Origin: Plantago ovata
Lineage: Eukaryota; Streptophyta; Magnoliopsida; Lamiales; Plantaginaceae
Direction: 5' to 3'
Length of the DNA stretch: 64,000 nt
Assembly: GCA_028274465.1 (NCBI GenBank)
Contig: CM051456.1
Coordinates: 88,956,753-89,020,752 of the forward strand
A program made the translations under genes and the position numbers. Each line of letters opens with the position of its first letter. Position 1 is the first letter of the stretch. Positions 44,466-56,656 of the stretch are shown here, piece after piece. The notes beneath the pieces were generated by a model. It was not told the origin of the DNA and searched no databases. It worked only from the letters and a program-made list of their open reading frames with translations.

Positions 44466-46154
44466 GCTGAGGAGCATCGCCGGAATGAGAAAGAGATAAT
44501 GTGGGAGCAGCAACAGCTCATCCGTCACAACAGGAGGCCCTACAGCAATCTAATGATCTTCTGTCTGACATGTGGAGGGACTATTATGGGGATTGCAATC
44601 CTAATAATTAGTCTTTTCACAAGTCCATTCTTGTATACTCAGCCGACCGAGGCCAAACCATTCGATAACATCTAGTATCACTTTTTATTCCTCATTCTCT
44701 TTGCTAGGGACTAGCTTGAGCTTCATGAGGGGGGATGGGATGTGAACCATGATGTTAAGTATTGTTTGGCTTTATGATGTTGAGTATGGTATCTTGTACT
44801 TTGTTTGCATTTGCACGTTTACCGCTTTCTTAGTATTTAGTTGCATACACTACATTCATCCTAGTATAGTTTTGCATGTTTTTTCGTGGAGTTTATTGCC
44901 ACATTTTTTTGAACTTTTTTATTGGGTAGATTAACTAGTTATGACCTTTGACCATGTGTTTCATCTCTTTGAATTTGTTTGAGGTTTTTCTCGCTTGGCT
45001 TGTCACATTTATATATGCACTTAGTTAAGCTAGGTAGTCTCGACATCACCTAGTGGTGTTTTCTCTACTGCGGTTCACGAAGGCCTTTATAATAAGATGA
45101 TGCATGTTAGAGTCTTGTGGTTGTTTTCCCGTGTAATTATGTACCTAAGAGGCAACAAGTCTTCACCTTGCTTTGAGATTTCTAAATGCCTAGGAAGGAG
45201 GTAGTGTGAGATTGTGTGATCCTTTGTTTGAAACCTATTCTAACGAATAGGTTTGGGAGGGGGTTATGCTGTCATTATGACTTGTTTTTCGATTTTGAGT
45301 GTTGTGAGTTTGTTTTCCTTTTCGTAAAGTTTGTGCTCCAACGTATTCTTTCGAATAGGTTTGGGGAGGTCGTTTGTGAGTCATTGTAATTTCTTTTTCG
45401 TTGTGCTACAGCTGGCTATATATACACAAAAAGAAAAAAAGAAAGAAAAAATCGAACAAAAAGAAAAAAGAAAAAATTCCAGGAAAAAAGAAAAAAAATC
45501 TGGAAAAGAAAGAAAAGAAAAAAAGAAAAGACCCCAAAAAAGCAAAGAAGGGTCCAAAGAAAGCCAAAAAGCAGTTTAGCAAAGTGTTTGTCTCGTTTTT
45601 CAATTCTTGTAATGTTCGTAATCGAGTTGTAAAGTGTGTCTTTCGTTTGTTTGAGTGTCATCTGTTCTAGATCACCCTCGTCCTGCCATTCAGGAAGTGG
45701 TGATAGTTTATGACTTTGCTTGAGAGATGGGTAGAATACGGGAGTGTGAAACTTTTAGGGAACCCTCCTTCGTTGATGAGAGCCAGTATTGGTTCGACCT
45801 CTTTGAGAAAAATCTTAACATGGTGAACGTAGTAAGTCCTCAGTTTCATAGGCACAAGGACAACCATTCGTATTTTAACATGTTTCATTACGTCGTCACT
45901 GACTAGGTCCAGGTAGAGAATATTACGAGAGACTATCTGTTTAACATAGTGCATATGTTAATGTGTATGAGTCAATCGAGGCATTCCTCAACCAATATCC
46001 ATGTTATGATTTGTATGGTCATTGTTCAAAGTTTTGATAGACTCATTAGTTCATTTCATTTGGCATGACTCCTCATTTTGTGTGTTTGCATTGGTTTTTT
46101 TTAGGGTAAGCTACTTAGTTCTTGAGGACAAGCAAAGGTTCGGTTTGGGGAGTT
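44466..46154 (+). other. Athila-B 3' non-coding region
   Basis: Collinear with Athila-A 13050-14493. Hairpin AAACCTATTC / GAATAGGTTT with loop TAAC at 45231-45254; second hairpin at 45340-45361 with one mismatch; both run into TTTGGGAGG or TTTGGGGAGG. An A/G-rich tract covers about 45425-45570. The polypurine tract GGTTTGGGGAGTT (46142-46154) precedes the LTR. Lys-rich and Phe-rich ORFs read from the A/G tract are not genes. Confidence 0.8.
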
Positions 46155-46878
46155 TGATAAACGTGTATTTTACACTTTCATTCGAGTCTTTTCACAATTT
46201 AGCTATCCTCTAGGTTAATTTAGCTTATATTTTAGTGCATTTTTAGAATAGTGTCACGTTCCCTTTTCTTTGCATTTTTTCAGGTTTTAGGTAAAAAACG
46301 TACTTTTATGGGCAATATTGATGAAGAGGACGAAGTTTTGGGTATTCGAGGACATTCATGGTGTATTTAGAAGGTCCGGATGAGATTTGAGGCCTAGGGG
46401 ACGAGTTTCAAGGCTAAAGGTCACTAGAGGCAAATCCGAGTCGAAAAGAAAAGAAGGTCAAAAATCTCGCTCTCGCCGATCTGGATGTCCCAGGCGAACC
46501 GCCTGGACGTGGGCGATCGCCCCACACCAGGCGAATCGCCTGGCACCTGGGGCGGTTCGCCTGGGATTTCCGCAACTATATAATATCTTTCCTATTTTTC
46601 ACGTTTTTCAGACCTTTTCACATTATTTTGAGAGACAAATTCTCCAGACCGGTTCTGGAATTATTAGCATGAAGACTTTTTTCTTATTCATTTGGAAGCT
46701 TAGCAGAAGATTGGACATCTTGATTTCGATTCTTGCTTGTGATTTAGCAATTCTCGGAGATTGGCACCTTCGTTGGTAACTTGTAATCTCACAATTTTTT
46801 CTGCTTGTTATTTATTTCATTCAACATTTTTCATTCAATCTTGCGTTGATTCTTGTTGATTGCAATATTAGTAGCTAA
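46155..46878 (+). repeat. Athila-B 3' LTR start, first assembled copy, cut by gap
   Basis: Matches the first ~745 bp of the 3' LTR at 55446 and shares its variant ATATTAG (46868) rather than the 5' LTR variant ATATGAG (39249). Many single-base length differences suggest low consensus quality near the contig end. Confidence 0.88.
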
Positions 46879-46978
46879 NNNNNNNNNNNNNNNNNNNNNN
46901 NNNNNNNNNNNNNNNNNNNNNNNNNNNNNNNNNNNNNNNNNNNNNNNNNNNNNNNNNNNNNNNNNNNNNNNNNNNNNN
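46879..46978. other. Assembly gap (100 N)
   Basis: Exactly 100 N between two contig ends that carry the same 9.2 kb. Confidence 0.98.
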
Positions 46979-47501
46979 TACAAGGCTTGTTACCTAAAGG
47001 TAAGTGCCAAAGTCCAAATTGATCAAAATCGCTGAAAAGATTTCTGATTTGCTTCAGCAAGCATTAGCGTTGGAGTAAAAAGGATCAAATCCCGTTAATC
47101 AAGGTAAAATCAAATTGTGACGTTAATCGTGGCACAAAAAACTCGCTATTAATCATGACATGAAATACATCGTGGCCATTGATTTAAAGCATGTTTTATC
47201 CAACGGTTGATATTACAAAGAGAAAGTGTGCTCTGACGGTTTTTGTTAGTGGACCACTACGCATTAATGCAAAGGCTCCACTAACACAGTTGAATCTCTG
47301 TTTTAAACCTTGCTGAGAATTCAAACCATGTGACTTCTCACACAACAGAGACACTATATAAACAAAGATAGAGAGACAAATTCTTTAACTCACATTTCCT
47401 TTCTCTGCAAATTTTCTAGCATGTGCCCTGAATTCACTGTACCTCCGGTCAAAAAGAAAAAACTATCTTTTTCGTAAAACTCCCTTGCTATATATAAGAG
47501 A

Positions 47502-47829
47502 TGGCTCCTAGAGACAATCTTCCAAGACCTCTAAGTCATCCAAAGTTGACAGTGCTGGAAAAAGCACTACACCGGTTGAAATTCCGGCAACCAACACAGT
47601 GAAAATTGTGTTGAAAAACGACAGCGTAACCGAAAGACCCATATGCCGCCTGCATATCTCGACACTACAAAGTGTGAGCAGATGTTGCAGTGGGGCGGAT
47701 TTTCCAAGGAAGTATATAGATACTTCTATGAACAAGAACTGGATGAAGAAAACGAAGAGGCGTTGAACTTGATTAATCAACAAGGCTTTCTTTTCTTCAT
47801 AACTGCTCGCACTAAGAAAGTGAGCATGT
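47502..47829 (+). pseudogene. Sire-2 extra ORF N-terminal part, second assembled copy
   Basis: Equivalent of 38175-38507, including the same junction with the Athila-B LTR after AGCATGT. Considered the same locus assembled twice. Confidence 0.82.
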
Positions 47830-49030
47830 TATGAACGTGTATTTTACACTTTCATTCGAGTCTTTTTCACCAATTTAGCTATCCTCTAGGTTAATTTAGC
47901 TTATATTTTAGTGCATTTTATTAGAATTTTATTAGAAGTGTCACGTTTCCCTTTTCTTTGCATTTTTTCAGGTTTTTAGGTAAAAAAACGTACTTTTTAT
48001 GGGCAATATTGATGAAGAGGACGAAGTTTGGATGTTTCGAGGACATTCTGGTGTATCTAGAAGGTTCCGTATGAGATTTGAGGCTAGGGGACGAGTTTCA
48101 AGGCTTAAAGGTCACTAGAAGGCAAAATCCGAGTGAAAAGGAAAAGAAGACCAAAAATCTCGCTCTCGCCGATCTGGACGTCCCAGGCGAACCGCATGGG
48201 ACGTGGGGCGATTCGCTCCACACCAGGCGAATCGCTGGCACTTGGGGCGGTTCGCCTGGGGAGTTTCCGCAGCTATATATATCTCTTGCCTATTTCTAAC
48301 GGCTTTTTTTCAGACCTTTTCACATTATTTGAGAGACAAATTCTCCAGCCTGTTCTGGGAATTAAGCATAGAAGATCTTTTTCTTATTGATTTGGAAGCT
48401 TTAGCATAGAGATTGGACATCTTTGATTTTCGATTCTTGCTGTGAGTTAGCAATTCATCGGAGATTGACACCTTCTGTTAACTTGTATCTCACATTTTTT
48501 CTGCTTTTATTTATTTCATTCACATGTTTTCATTCAATCTTTCTTTGATTCTTGTTGATTGCAATATGAGTAGCTAAATCTATCGTTGGTGATAGTATGT
48601 GATTTCTTAGCTAGGGTTCTTGATTATGCTGAGTGCTTCGCGCGTTTAAGACTTGATTTATTTGTTTTTATTTGTTGATCTATCTAATCATCTATCTTCG
48701 TAGTGTTGAATTGAAAGGAACACATAGGACATTTCATGATCATAGATCTCTATACGAACTTCAAGTACTTCATGCATGATTATTACCCGTTGCTTTGAAT
48801 GATCATACTATCACTAACTTCCATCATATTGATAAGAAAAATCTGTGCTTTGCTTGATTTTTTATTTATAGTTTAAGTAAATTTTATAAAGCTAGTTATA
48901 GTCCTTAGAGATCAACACTTGAGGTTATTTTACTTCTACACTACGTGCCTTGGTTTTCGTTGTAGTTGTGAATTGCCTTTGGCTAAAACAAATTTATTTG
49001 ATTAATTGAGTCTGACAATCTCGTTCATCA
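47830..49030 (+). repeat. Athila-B 5' LTR, second assembled copy
   Basis: Equivalent of 38508-39723 and shares its 5'-LTR-specific variants (ATATGAG near 48564, GATTCGCTCCAC near 48209). Followed by the tRNA-Asp primer site at about 49034. Confidence 0.9.
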
Positions 49031-49169
49031 AATTGGTGCCGCTCTGCCGGGCGATACTCCTTTTTTCTCTTTAGCTTATTTATATTTTCCAGCATTCAAT
49101 TCCTAATTAACAAGTTTAGTTAATTTTCTCTCGTTTGATACTCTTTTCCATTATTGTTACAGATAGTGT

Positions 49170-51234
49170 ATGCAACATAACGATCTAGTGGACTACCTCT
49201 TGCTGACCTATCGAAGAAATTGACAGGGTTTACCATCAAGAAGGCGGAATCTCGCTCAAGGTAACATAGAGGAAACGATTTCTCTGAATATCTTCGAGCA
49301 CTCTTTGAAGATCCCGTGATGGCTCGTCCACTGTTGAAAATCATGGGTTCAACCCAACAAGGAACGATGAAGGGTCCAGCGATTGTCCTTTCGCCTGCGA
49401 CTCGTGACTTGGAAATCAAAAACCACACATATTCCAGCAACTCCCAATGTTCTATGGCTTGGCTAGGGAAGACGTGATAGGGTATTTGCATGACATCGAT
49501 GACTTCGTCAACCAACTCCCAAGACCGGGCACGGAGGTGACAGAGGACGAGCTGAGAATGAAGGTTTTGCGATGGGGCTTGGCGATAAGCCAAGGCATGG
49601 TTAGGCTTAAGGGCGCAAATCACTGGTTTCAAACAAGACTATGATGAGACGATCTACACCGCCTTGAGAGGTTCAACGACCTCTTGAACAAGTGTCCACA
49701 CTATGTTTTTGAGCTTTCGGATCTTGTCCAACACTTCTACAATGGGCTCACTTTTGAGAATCAACAAGTGGTGGATTTCCAGTGTCGTGGTAATATTTGG
49801 AAAGAAACCGCGGAGGCGAATTTGGGCGGTTTTCGAAAGGCTTGCTAAGGGATCTCAATTCAAGGATCCAAGAGCAGTGGTTAGGAGGCGCGACGCTCCA
49901 CCCAATCAGGAGGTTCCAATGTATGGAGCAAGTGGAGATCGATTTGAGTGTTCATCACCAATGAGCTGAAGCAAGTTCTCAAAAGCTCAGTTGGAACATC
50001 CGTTTCTAATGAGATTTGCCGGATTTGCAAGAACTATGGGCATGGGGCTCATATGTGTAGGTCGAAGCTTGCACAAGATGGTAGCAATTGGGTTCAGGAA
50101 GCGACGAGGAGGCCTTTGCTGCAGATTTGGAGTTCAAGAAGCTAGCTAGGTCAAGATGGTAGGAATCCTCGTGGTGGATTCTGGAAAAGGGGTTCCAAAA
50201 CAACCAAGGATATGCACCAGCTGGCCAAACTTATGGCCCTAACCAAGAACTTAGTAATATTAGCTATGGTAATGATCACTGTGAAAATCCCATTCCTAAG
50301 AGCAACCGAAGTCGAAGACGCTCTTCTCATAGAGAATTTGCAGAAAATGGTTGATCACACCCAAGGTTTTCTTAAGCGTTATGAAGAAGATTCGGAGAAG
50401 ACAAGGGCGAGACTTGATCAGTTGGAGGCAAGCACTAGGCTTGCTCATCAAAAGATGCAAGAATTGATGATCGTGGAGCAAGTAGGGAGCAAGGGAAGTT
50501 GCCTAGAAACACTGAGAAGTCGGTGTCTATTACCTTGGTGGGTGATCTTCCTGTTGAAATCACCATCAAGAAGGTTGCTAATTGTGAGTGTTGCAAAGAT
50601 GGGGACCCCACTCGCCAAGGAAGAAGAGAAGGACCTGGTTTTGATGTTAGCGATGAGGAGCAAGAAGACCCTGAGCCAATTCCTGATAGTTTCGATGTGA
50701 AGGTTGGGATTGGTGAACTTGACGATATCCGGCTACACTGATACGGGTTCTTACTCGAATGTGCTCCCTATGAATGTGTTTGAGAAGAGTGGCCTGGAGA
50801 GCTTTCGGAGCATAAGGCTATTGTGCAACTTGCGGATGGATCCTTTGTACGACCCGAAGGCATTGGAAGAACGTATTGATTAAGATTGGTGAAGCTTCTG
50901 TATACACCAACTTTGTTGTGATGCCGGCGTCTACACCGAATGGGGGATGTTGTTCTCTTGGGCGTACGTTCTTGACTAAGCTACGCCCGTAATCGACATC
51001 TACCGAAGAACTTGCACCATTGAGGTGGATGGCAAGCAACATGTGTTGCGAGCCATATCTGATCCTAGTCCTCACTTCAATGCTTCTCATTCTATTAACT
51101 ACTTTGGTCTTGTTGTATATATCCATTCTCACTCACAGGTACTAGGCATGAGGAAGAGATCGATGAAGGGAAGTCTAGTACCCTCAAGAACAAGAACTAA
51201 AGAGCAAGAAGAAGTCGAGTCAAAGACTTTATAA
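49170..51234 (+). pseudogene. gag: Athila-B gag and protease, second assembled copy
   Basis: Same product as 39864-41944: capsid motifs FYGLAREDVIGYLHDIDDFV near 49447, CCHC knuckle CRICKNYGHGAHMC near 50020, coiled coil near 50330, protease near 50620-51100. It looks more broken than the first copy, which I attribute mainly to sequence quality near the gap. Confidence 0.85.
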
Positions 51235-52392
51235 TCAATGGCATTGTCCGGAGGCAACCCGGAGTTTTATCGCTTTATTGCATTGCATTGCATTCATACA
51301 ATGAACAATTTGCCTTTATTTGTGTGAATTTGTTAGTTTATGTGATGTTTGTGCTTATGTTTATGTTTGAGTGAAATTTTCGAGTGTTTTTAGTGAGGAA
51401 AATGGTTTTGGGGATAAAAACTGAACTTTTTTTGGGAAATTTCGTCTCCCACCTCTGGAGTGGGGGGGGGCGAATCGCCCCACATCGCCAGAGAGTTTCA
51501 GGCTCTCTGGCAATGGGGGCGATTCGCCCCACATGCGGGGCGATTCGCCCCACATCGCCAGAGAGCTCTCTGGCAAGGAGGGCGAATTGCCCCACACACG
51601 GGCGAATTGCCCCCCGTACTCCGAGATTAAGGAGCGGAATTTCTCCCCAATCTCCTCATTCTCTCATCTTCTTCACCTCTCTTACTCCAAAACACCCGAA
51701 GACTCAAAAATTCTTCCATCTTACATAAAACCTTCAATTCTCCATCAAATTTTGTGTTCTTTAGCTTCAATCGAAGCCCATTACGTGCTCTTTCATTCCA
51801 TCCGAACAAATTTCATCCTAGTTCATTCATTCTTCGGATCTGAGGTGACTTCACATGAACCTAATTTTTCATATTTGAGGGTTTTTTGATTTATGCTTCA
51901 ATTGATCTTATATGGTGTATGGGTTGATTGTTGTGTGATTAGAAACGTTATTCACTATCAATTGCATGTTCAATTTTGCTTGGTTTGTTGGTTTGAGAAT
52001 TTTCCTACTAGATGTTTATGTCTTAATGTGCATTGTTTCTTTTCCTTTCATTCCATGTCTATGGTTGTGCTTGTTGATATGATAATGATGGACATGATGG
52101 TAGAACGTATGATTGATGAGTTTGAGGATTTTTGATGCTAGATTTTTCGCTACTATGGTATGACTTGAGCCTTATGATTTAAGGTTAATTTTTGTCTAGC
52201 ATGTGCTTAATGTGATATGTTACATGTCTATGATGTGTTGGTGTGTTGCATTTAGTTCTAGAAGTGGCTAGATTAGACAGGGAGCTTTTGAGGAGTAAGA
52301 TTGTTGATGTTATCACTCGTTTGTTTCACTCTTGCATTTGCATATGCATGAATCTGTTTTATGTTGTACAAGATACTAATTGCTGCTTGTAG
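51235..52392 (+). other. Athila-B ORF3 leader, second assembled copy
   Basis: Equivalent of 41945-43113: GGAGGCAACCCGG near 51251, GC palindromes at about 51460-51615, TACTAAT and CTTGTAG just before the ORF3 ATG at 52398. Confidence 0.75.
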
Positions 52393-52397
52393 GTACC

Positions 52398-53750
52398 ATG
52401 CCACCACGTGACAAGAAGAAAGCTGGCTCGTCTAGGAGCAAGAAGGGCAAGGGGGCAGCTTCAAGCTCCCAACCTTCTCATGAGTTGTTTGAGTTGTCGC
52501 TTTCTGCTATCGACGTCCGTTTAAGGCTCCAAGCAGAGCTTGCTCAAGGTGGACGATCGACCATTCTTGATCGGAGGATTGAGATTCCAGAAGGCCATGC
52601 TAACCGACCGGGTTACAAGGTGCTCTCTCGTTTGGCAAAGAAGAGGAATTGGGGTTGGTTTACTTCCAACCGTTTCAAGGGGTATGATAAGAGCCTTCTC
52701 CATGAGTTTTATGTTGGATATACGGATCTTGAAGAGAAGGAGGGTGTTCTTGTTAGAGGCGTAATCGTGCCATGGACTCCTGCCTCAATTTCTAATTTTA
52801 TTCATATGGGGGAACGGGAGTTCACTGGAAGTGACCATTCTTATGTGTATTCGAGGGCTACTAGGGGGATTGGAAGTGATATCATATATGCAATTTGCAA
52901 CAAGCAATATGTGTTTCCAGAATCCGGGGCACAACCAGGACGGATCCATCAGAGTGACCTTAGTCTTGAGGCTAAGGTGGTGATGAAGTTTTGCATTTTC
53001 AATCTGATTCCTAGGAAGAATGACACATGGATTTAACCAAACTATGCTGAGCTCCTCTACTGCTTGTTGGGAAAGCATCGCATAGACATCGGAAAGATCA
53101 TGTATGAAGAATACGAGCGTCATTGGGAGAAGAAGAAGAAGCCCTTCATTTTTCCAAGTTTCATCACGGCTTATTGCAAATATCATGGGGTTGAGGACAT
53201 TGTTGAGGGGGATTCTGAGGTCGCGGCTCTTTCCCCGTCAACTATTGATGTGCAATTGAATAGGTATCGTATGAAGAATCCCACGGCTGCTGCTGCTGAT
53301 GTTGAGGCTTCCCTTCGACAGAGTGATTCTGATGATGATGAGGAGGAGGAGGAAGATGAGGATGCTATGGATACTGATGATGGAGCTGGTCAACTATTGA
53401 TGTGCAATTGAATAGGTATCGTATGAAGAATCCCACGGCTGCTGCTGCTGATGTTGAGGCTTCCCTTCGACAGAGTGATTCTGATGATGATGATGATGAT
53501 GATGAGGAAGATGAGGATGCTATGGATACTTATGATGGAGCTGGTCGAGTTCCTATTCCTGATATTCCTTTTGTTAGTAGACCGCCACATGCACCGCCTC
53601 CAGCACCACATGGGTCTAGAGGTATTGACTTCTATGATTTTCGGGCCTACCTCGATGACCATCTCGGTAGAGTTGATGCTAGTGTTGTAGCCTTGACCAC
53701 TTCTGTCCAAGGGTTGCAACATAATCTTGATGGATACATTGCCTAACGGA
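52398..53750 (+). pseudogene. Athila-B ORF3, second assembled copy
   Basis: ATG at 52398 (MPPRDKKKAGSSRSKKGKG). This is the cleaner view of ORF3: an open run of over 200 codons covers the whole plant-transposon-protein-like domain (LAKKRNWGWFTSNRFKG, LLHEFYVGYTDLEEKEG, VLVRGVIVPWTPASISNFIH). It is followed by the acidic tandem duplication (53237-53530) and the Pro-rich part near 53580. Same locus as 43119-44465 in my reading. Function unknown; no envelope features. Confidence 0.8.
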
Positions 53751-55445
53751 ACCGCGATTGGGGGATAGCTGAGGAGCATCGCCGGAATGAGAGAGAGATA
53801 ATGTGGGAGCAGCAACAGCTCATCCGTCACCAACAGGAGGCCCTACAGCAATCTAATGATCTTCCGTCTGACATGTGGAGGGACTATTATGGGGATTGCG
53901 ATCCTAATAATTAGTCTTTTCACAAGTCCATTCTTGTATACTCAGCCGACCGAGGCCAAACCATTCGATAACATCTAGTATCACTTTTTATTTCCTCATT
54001 CTCTTTTGCTAGGGACTAGCTTGGGATGTGAACCATGATGTTAAGTATTGTTTGGCTTTATGATGTTGAGTATGGTATCTTGTACTTTGTTTGCATTTGC
54101 ACGTTTACCGCTTTCTTAGTATTTAGTTGCATACACTACATTCATCCTAGTATAGTTTTGCATGTTTTTGTGTGGAGTTTATTGCCACATTTTTTGAACT
54201 TTTTTATTGGGTAGATTAACTAGTTATGACCTTTGACCATGTGTTTCATCTCTTTGAATTTGTTTGAGGTTTTTCTCGCTTGGCTTGTCACATTTATATA
54301 CGCACTTAGTTAAGCTAGGTAGTCTCGACATCACCTAGTGGTGTTTTCTCTACTGCGGTTCACGAAGGTCTTTATAATAAGATGATGCATGTTAGAGTCT
54401 TGTGGTTGTTTTCCCGTGTAATTATGTACCTAAGAGGCAACAAGTCTTCACCTTGCTTTGAGATTTCTAAATGCCTAGGAAGGAGGTAGTGTGAGATTGT
54501 GTGATCCTTTGTTTGAAACCTATTCTAACGAATAGGTTTGGGGAGGGGGTTATGCTGTCATTATGACTTGTTTTTCGATTTTGAGTGTTGTGAGTTTGTT
54601 TTCCTTTTTCGTAAAGTTTGTGCTCCAACGTATTCTTTCGAATAGGTTTGGGGAGGTCGTTTGTGAGTCATTGTAATTTCTTTTTCGTTGTGCTACAACT
54701 GGCTATATATACACAAAAAGAAAAAAAAGAAAGAGAAAAATCGAACAAAAGAAAAAAGAAAAAATTCCAGGTAAAAGAAAAAAAATCTGGAAAAGAAAGA
54801 AAAGAAAAAAAAAAAAAGACCCCAAAAAGCAAAGAAGGGTCCAAAGAAAGCCAAAAAGCAGTTTAGCAAAGTGTTTGTCTCGTTTTTCAATTCTTGTAAT
54901 GTTCGTAATCGAGTTGTAAAGTGTGTCTTTCGTTTGTTTGAGTGTCATCTGTTCTAGACCACCCTCGTCCTGCCATTCAGGAAGTGGTGATAGTTTATGA
55001 CTTTGCTTGAGAGATGGGTAGAATACGGGAGTGTGAACTTTTAGGGAACCCTCCTTCGTTGATGAGAGCCAGTATTGGTTCGACCTCTTTGAGGAAAAGT
55101 CTTAACATGGTGAACAGTAGTAAGTCCTCAGTTTCATAGGCACAAGACAACCATTCGTATTTTAACATGTTTCATTACGTCGTCACTGACTAGGTCCAGG
55201 TAGAGAATGTTACGAGAGACTATCTTGTTTAACATAGTGCATATGTTAATGTGTATGAGTCAATCGAGGCATTCCTCAACCAATATCCATGTTATGATTT
55301 GTATGGTCATTGTTCATAAGTTTTTGATAGACTCAATTAGTTCATTTCATTTGGCATGACTCTCCATTTGTGTGTTGCATTGGTTTTTTGCATTATAGTC
55401 TAACTTAGTTTCTTGAGGACAAGCAAAGGTTCGGTTTGGGGAGTT
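53751..55445 (+). other. Athila-B 3' non-coding region, second assembled copy
   Basis: Equivalent of 44466-46154: hairpin and TTTGGGGAGG near 54515-54548, second hairpin near 54629, A/G tract about 54715-54860, polypurine tract GGTTTGGGGAGTT just before 55446. No gene. Confidence 0.8.
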
Positions 55446-56651
55446 TGATGAACGTGTATTTTACACTTTCATTCGAGTCTTTTTCACCAATTTAGCTATC
55501 CTCTAGGTTAATTTAGCTTATATTTTAGTGCATTTTATTAGAATAGTGTCACGTTTCCCTTTTCTTTGCATTTTTCAGGTTTTAGGTAAAAAACGTACTT
55601 TTATGGGCAATATTGATGAAGAGGACGAAGTTTTGGGTATTTCGAGGACATTCATGGTGTATTTAGAAGGTTCCGGATGAGATTTGAGGCCTAGGGGACG
55701 AGTTTCAAGGCTTAAAGGTCACTAGAAGGCAAAATCCGAGTCCGAAAAAGAAAAGAAGGCCAAAAATCTCGCTCTCGCCGATCTGGATGTCCCAGGCGAA
55801 CCGCCTGGGACGTGGGGCGATTCGCCCCACACCAGGCGAATCGCCTGGCACCTGGGGCGGTTCGCCTGGGGAGTTTCCGCAACTATATATATATTTGCCT
55901 ATTTTTCTACGTTTTTCAGACCTTTTCACATTATTTTGAGAGACAAATTCTCCAGAGCCTGTTCTGGGAATTATTAGCATAGAAGACTCTTTTTCTTATT
56001 CATTTGGAAGCTTTAGCATAGAGATTGGACATCTTTGATTTTCGTTTCTTGCTTGTGAGTTAGCAATTCATCGGAGATTGACAACATTCGTTGGTAACTT
56101 GTATCTCACAATTTTTCTGCTTTTATTTATTTCATTCAACATGTTTTCATTCAATCTTGCTTTGATTCTTGTTGATTGCAATATTAGTAGCTAAATCTAT
56201 CGTTGGTGATAGTATGTGATTTCTTAGCTAGGGTTCTTGATTATGCATGAGTGGCTTCGCGCGTTTAAGACTTGATTTATTATTTTATTTCTTTGATCTA
56301 TCTAAGTCATCTATCTTCGTAGTGTTGAATTGAAAGGAACACATAGGACAACTCATGATCATAGATCTCTATAAAAACTTCAAGTACTTCATGCATGATT
56401 ATTACCCGTTGCTTTGAATGATCATACTATCACTAACTTCCATCATATTGATATGAAAAATCTGTGCTTTGCTTGATTTCTGATTTATAGTTTAAGTTAA
56501 ATTTGATAAAGCTAGTTATAGTCCTTAGAGATCGACACTCGAGGTTATTTTACTTCTATACTACGTGCCTTGGTTTTCGTTGTAGTTGTGAATTGCCTTT
56601 GGCTAAAAACAAATTTATTTGATTAATTGAGTCTGACAATCTCGTTCATCA
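55446..56651 (+). repeat. Athila-B 3' LTR (complete)
   Basis: TGATGAACG... to ...TTCATCA, 1206 bp, followed by CATGT (56652-56656). GC palindromes at about 55790-55870 lie just ahead of CTATATATATAT (about 55883). Confidence 0.95.
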
Positions 56652-56656
56652 CATGT

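Larger units (their letters stand above)
37644..46878 (+). repeat. First copy of a 9.2 kb duplicated block
   Basis: Same content, order and junctions as 46979-56194: Sire-2 spacer, start of extra ORF, Athila-B 5' LTR, gag-protease, ORF3, 3' non-coding region and the first part of the 3' LTR. It ends at the N gap. Length differences between the copies cluster near the gap on both sides, as expected for poorly polished contig ends. Confidence 0.9.
46979..56194 (+). repeat. Second copy of the 9.2 kb duplicated block
   Basis: Begins TACAAGGCTTGTTACC, the same point as 37644, and runs collinear to 56194, matching the end of the first copy at 46878. Contents: Sire-2 spacer, extra ORF start (47502-47829), Athila-B 5' LTR (47830-49030), gag-protease (about 49170-51234), ORF3 leader (51235-52392), ORF3 (52398-53750), 3' non-coding region, start of 3' LTR. 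The first ~4.6 kb has far more small length differences than the rest. Confidence 0.92.
38508..56651 (+). mobile_element. Athila-B: Ty3/gypsy Athila-type element in Sire-2 extra ORF
   Basis: TGATGAACG at 38508 to TTCATCA at 56651, with CATGT at 38503-38507 and 56652-56656. As assembled it is 18 kb because a 9.2 kb block is present twice around an N gap; as one element it is about 8.9 kb. Parts: LTRs, tRNA-Asp primer site, gag-protease, leader with GC palindromes, ORF3, long 3' non-coding region, polypurine tract. I see no RT, RNase H or integrase, so it is a non-autonomous family member. Its outer LTRs differ by about 2% by eye, younger than Sire-2, as nesting requires. Confidence 0.92.

Noticed and set aside
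46979-56194. Second independent Athila insertion or a genuine segmental tandem duplication
   Set aside because: Same junctions and paired LTR variants, copy edges exactly at a 100-N gap and poor quality near it favour an unmerged contig overlap. Not excluded without reads.
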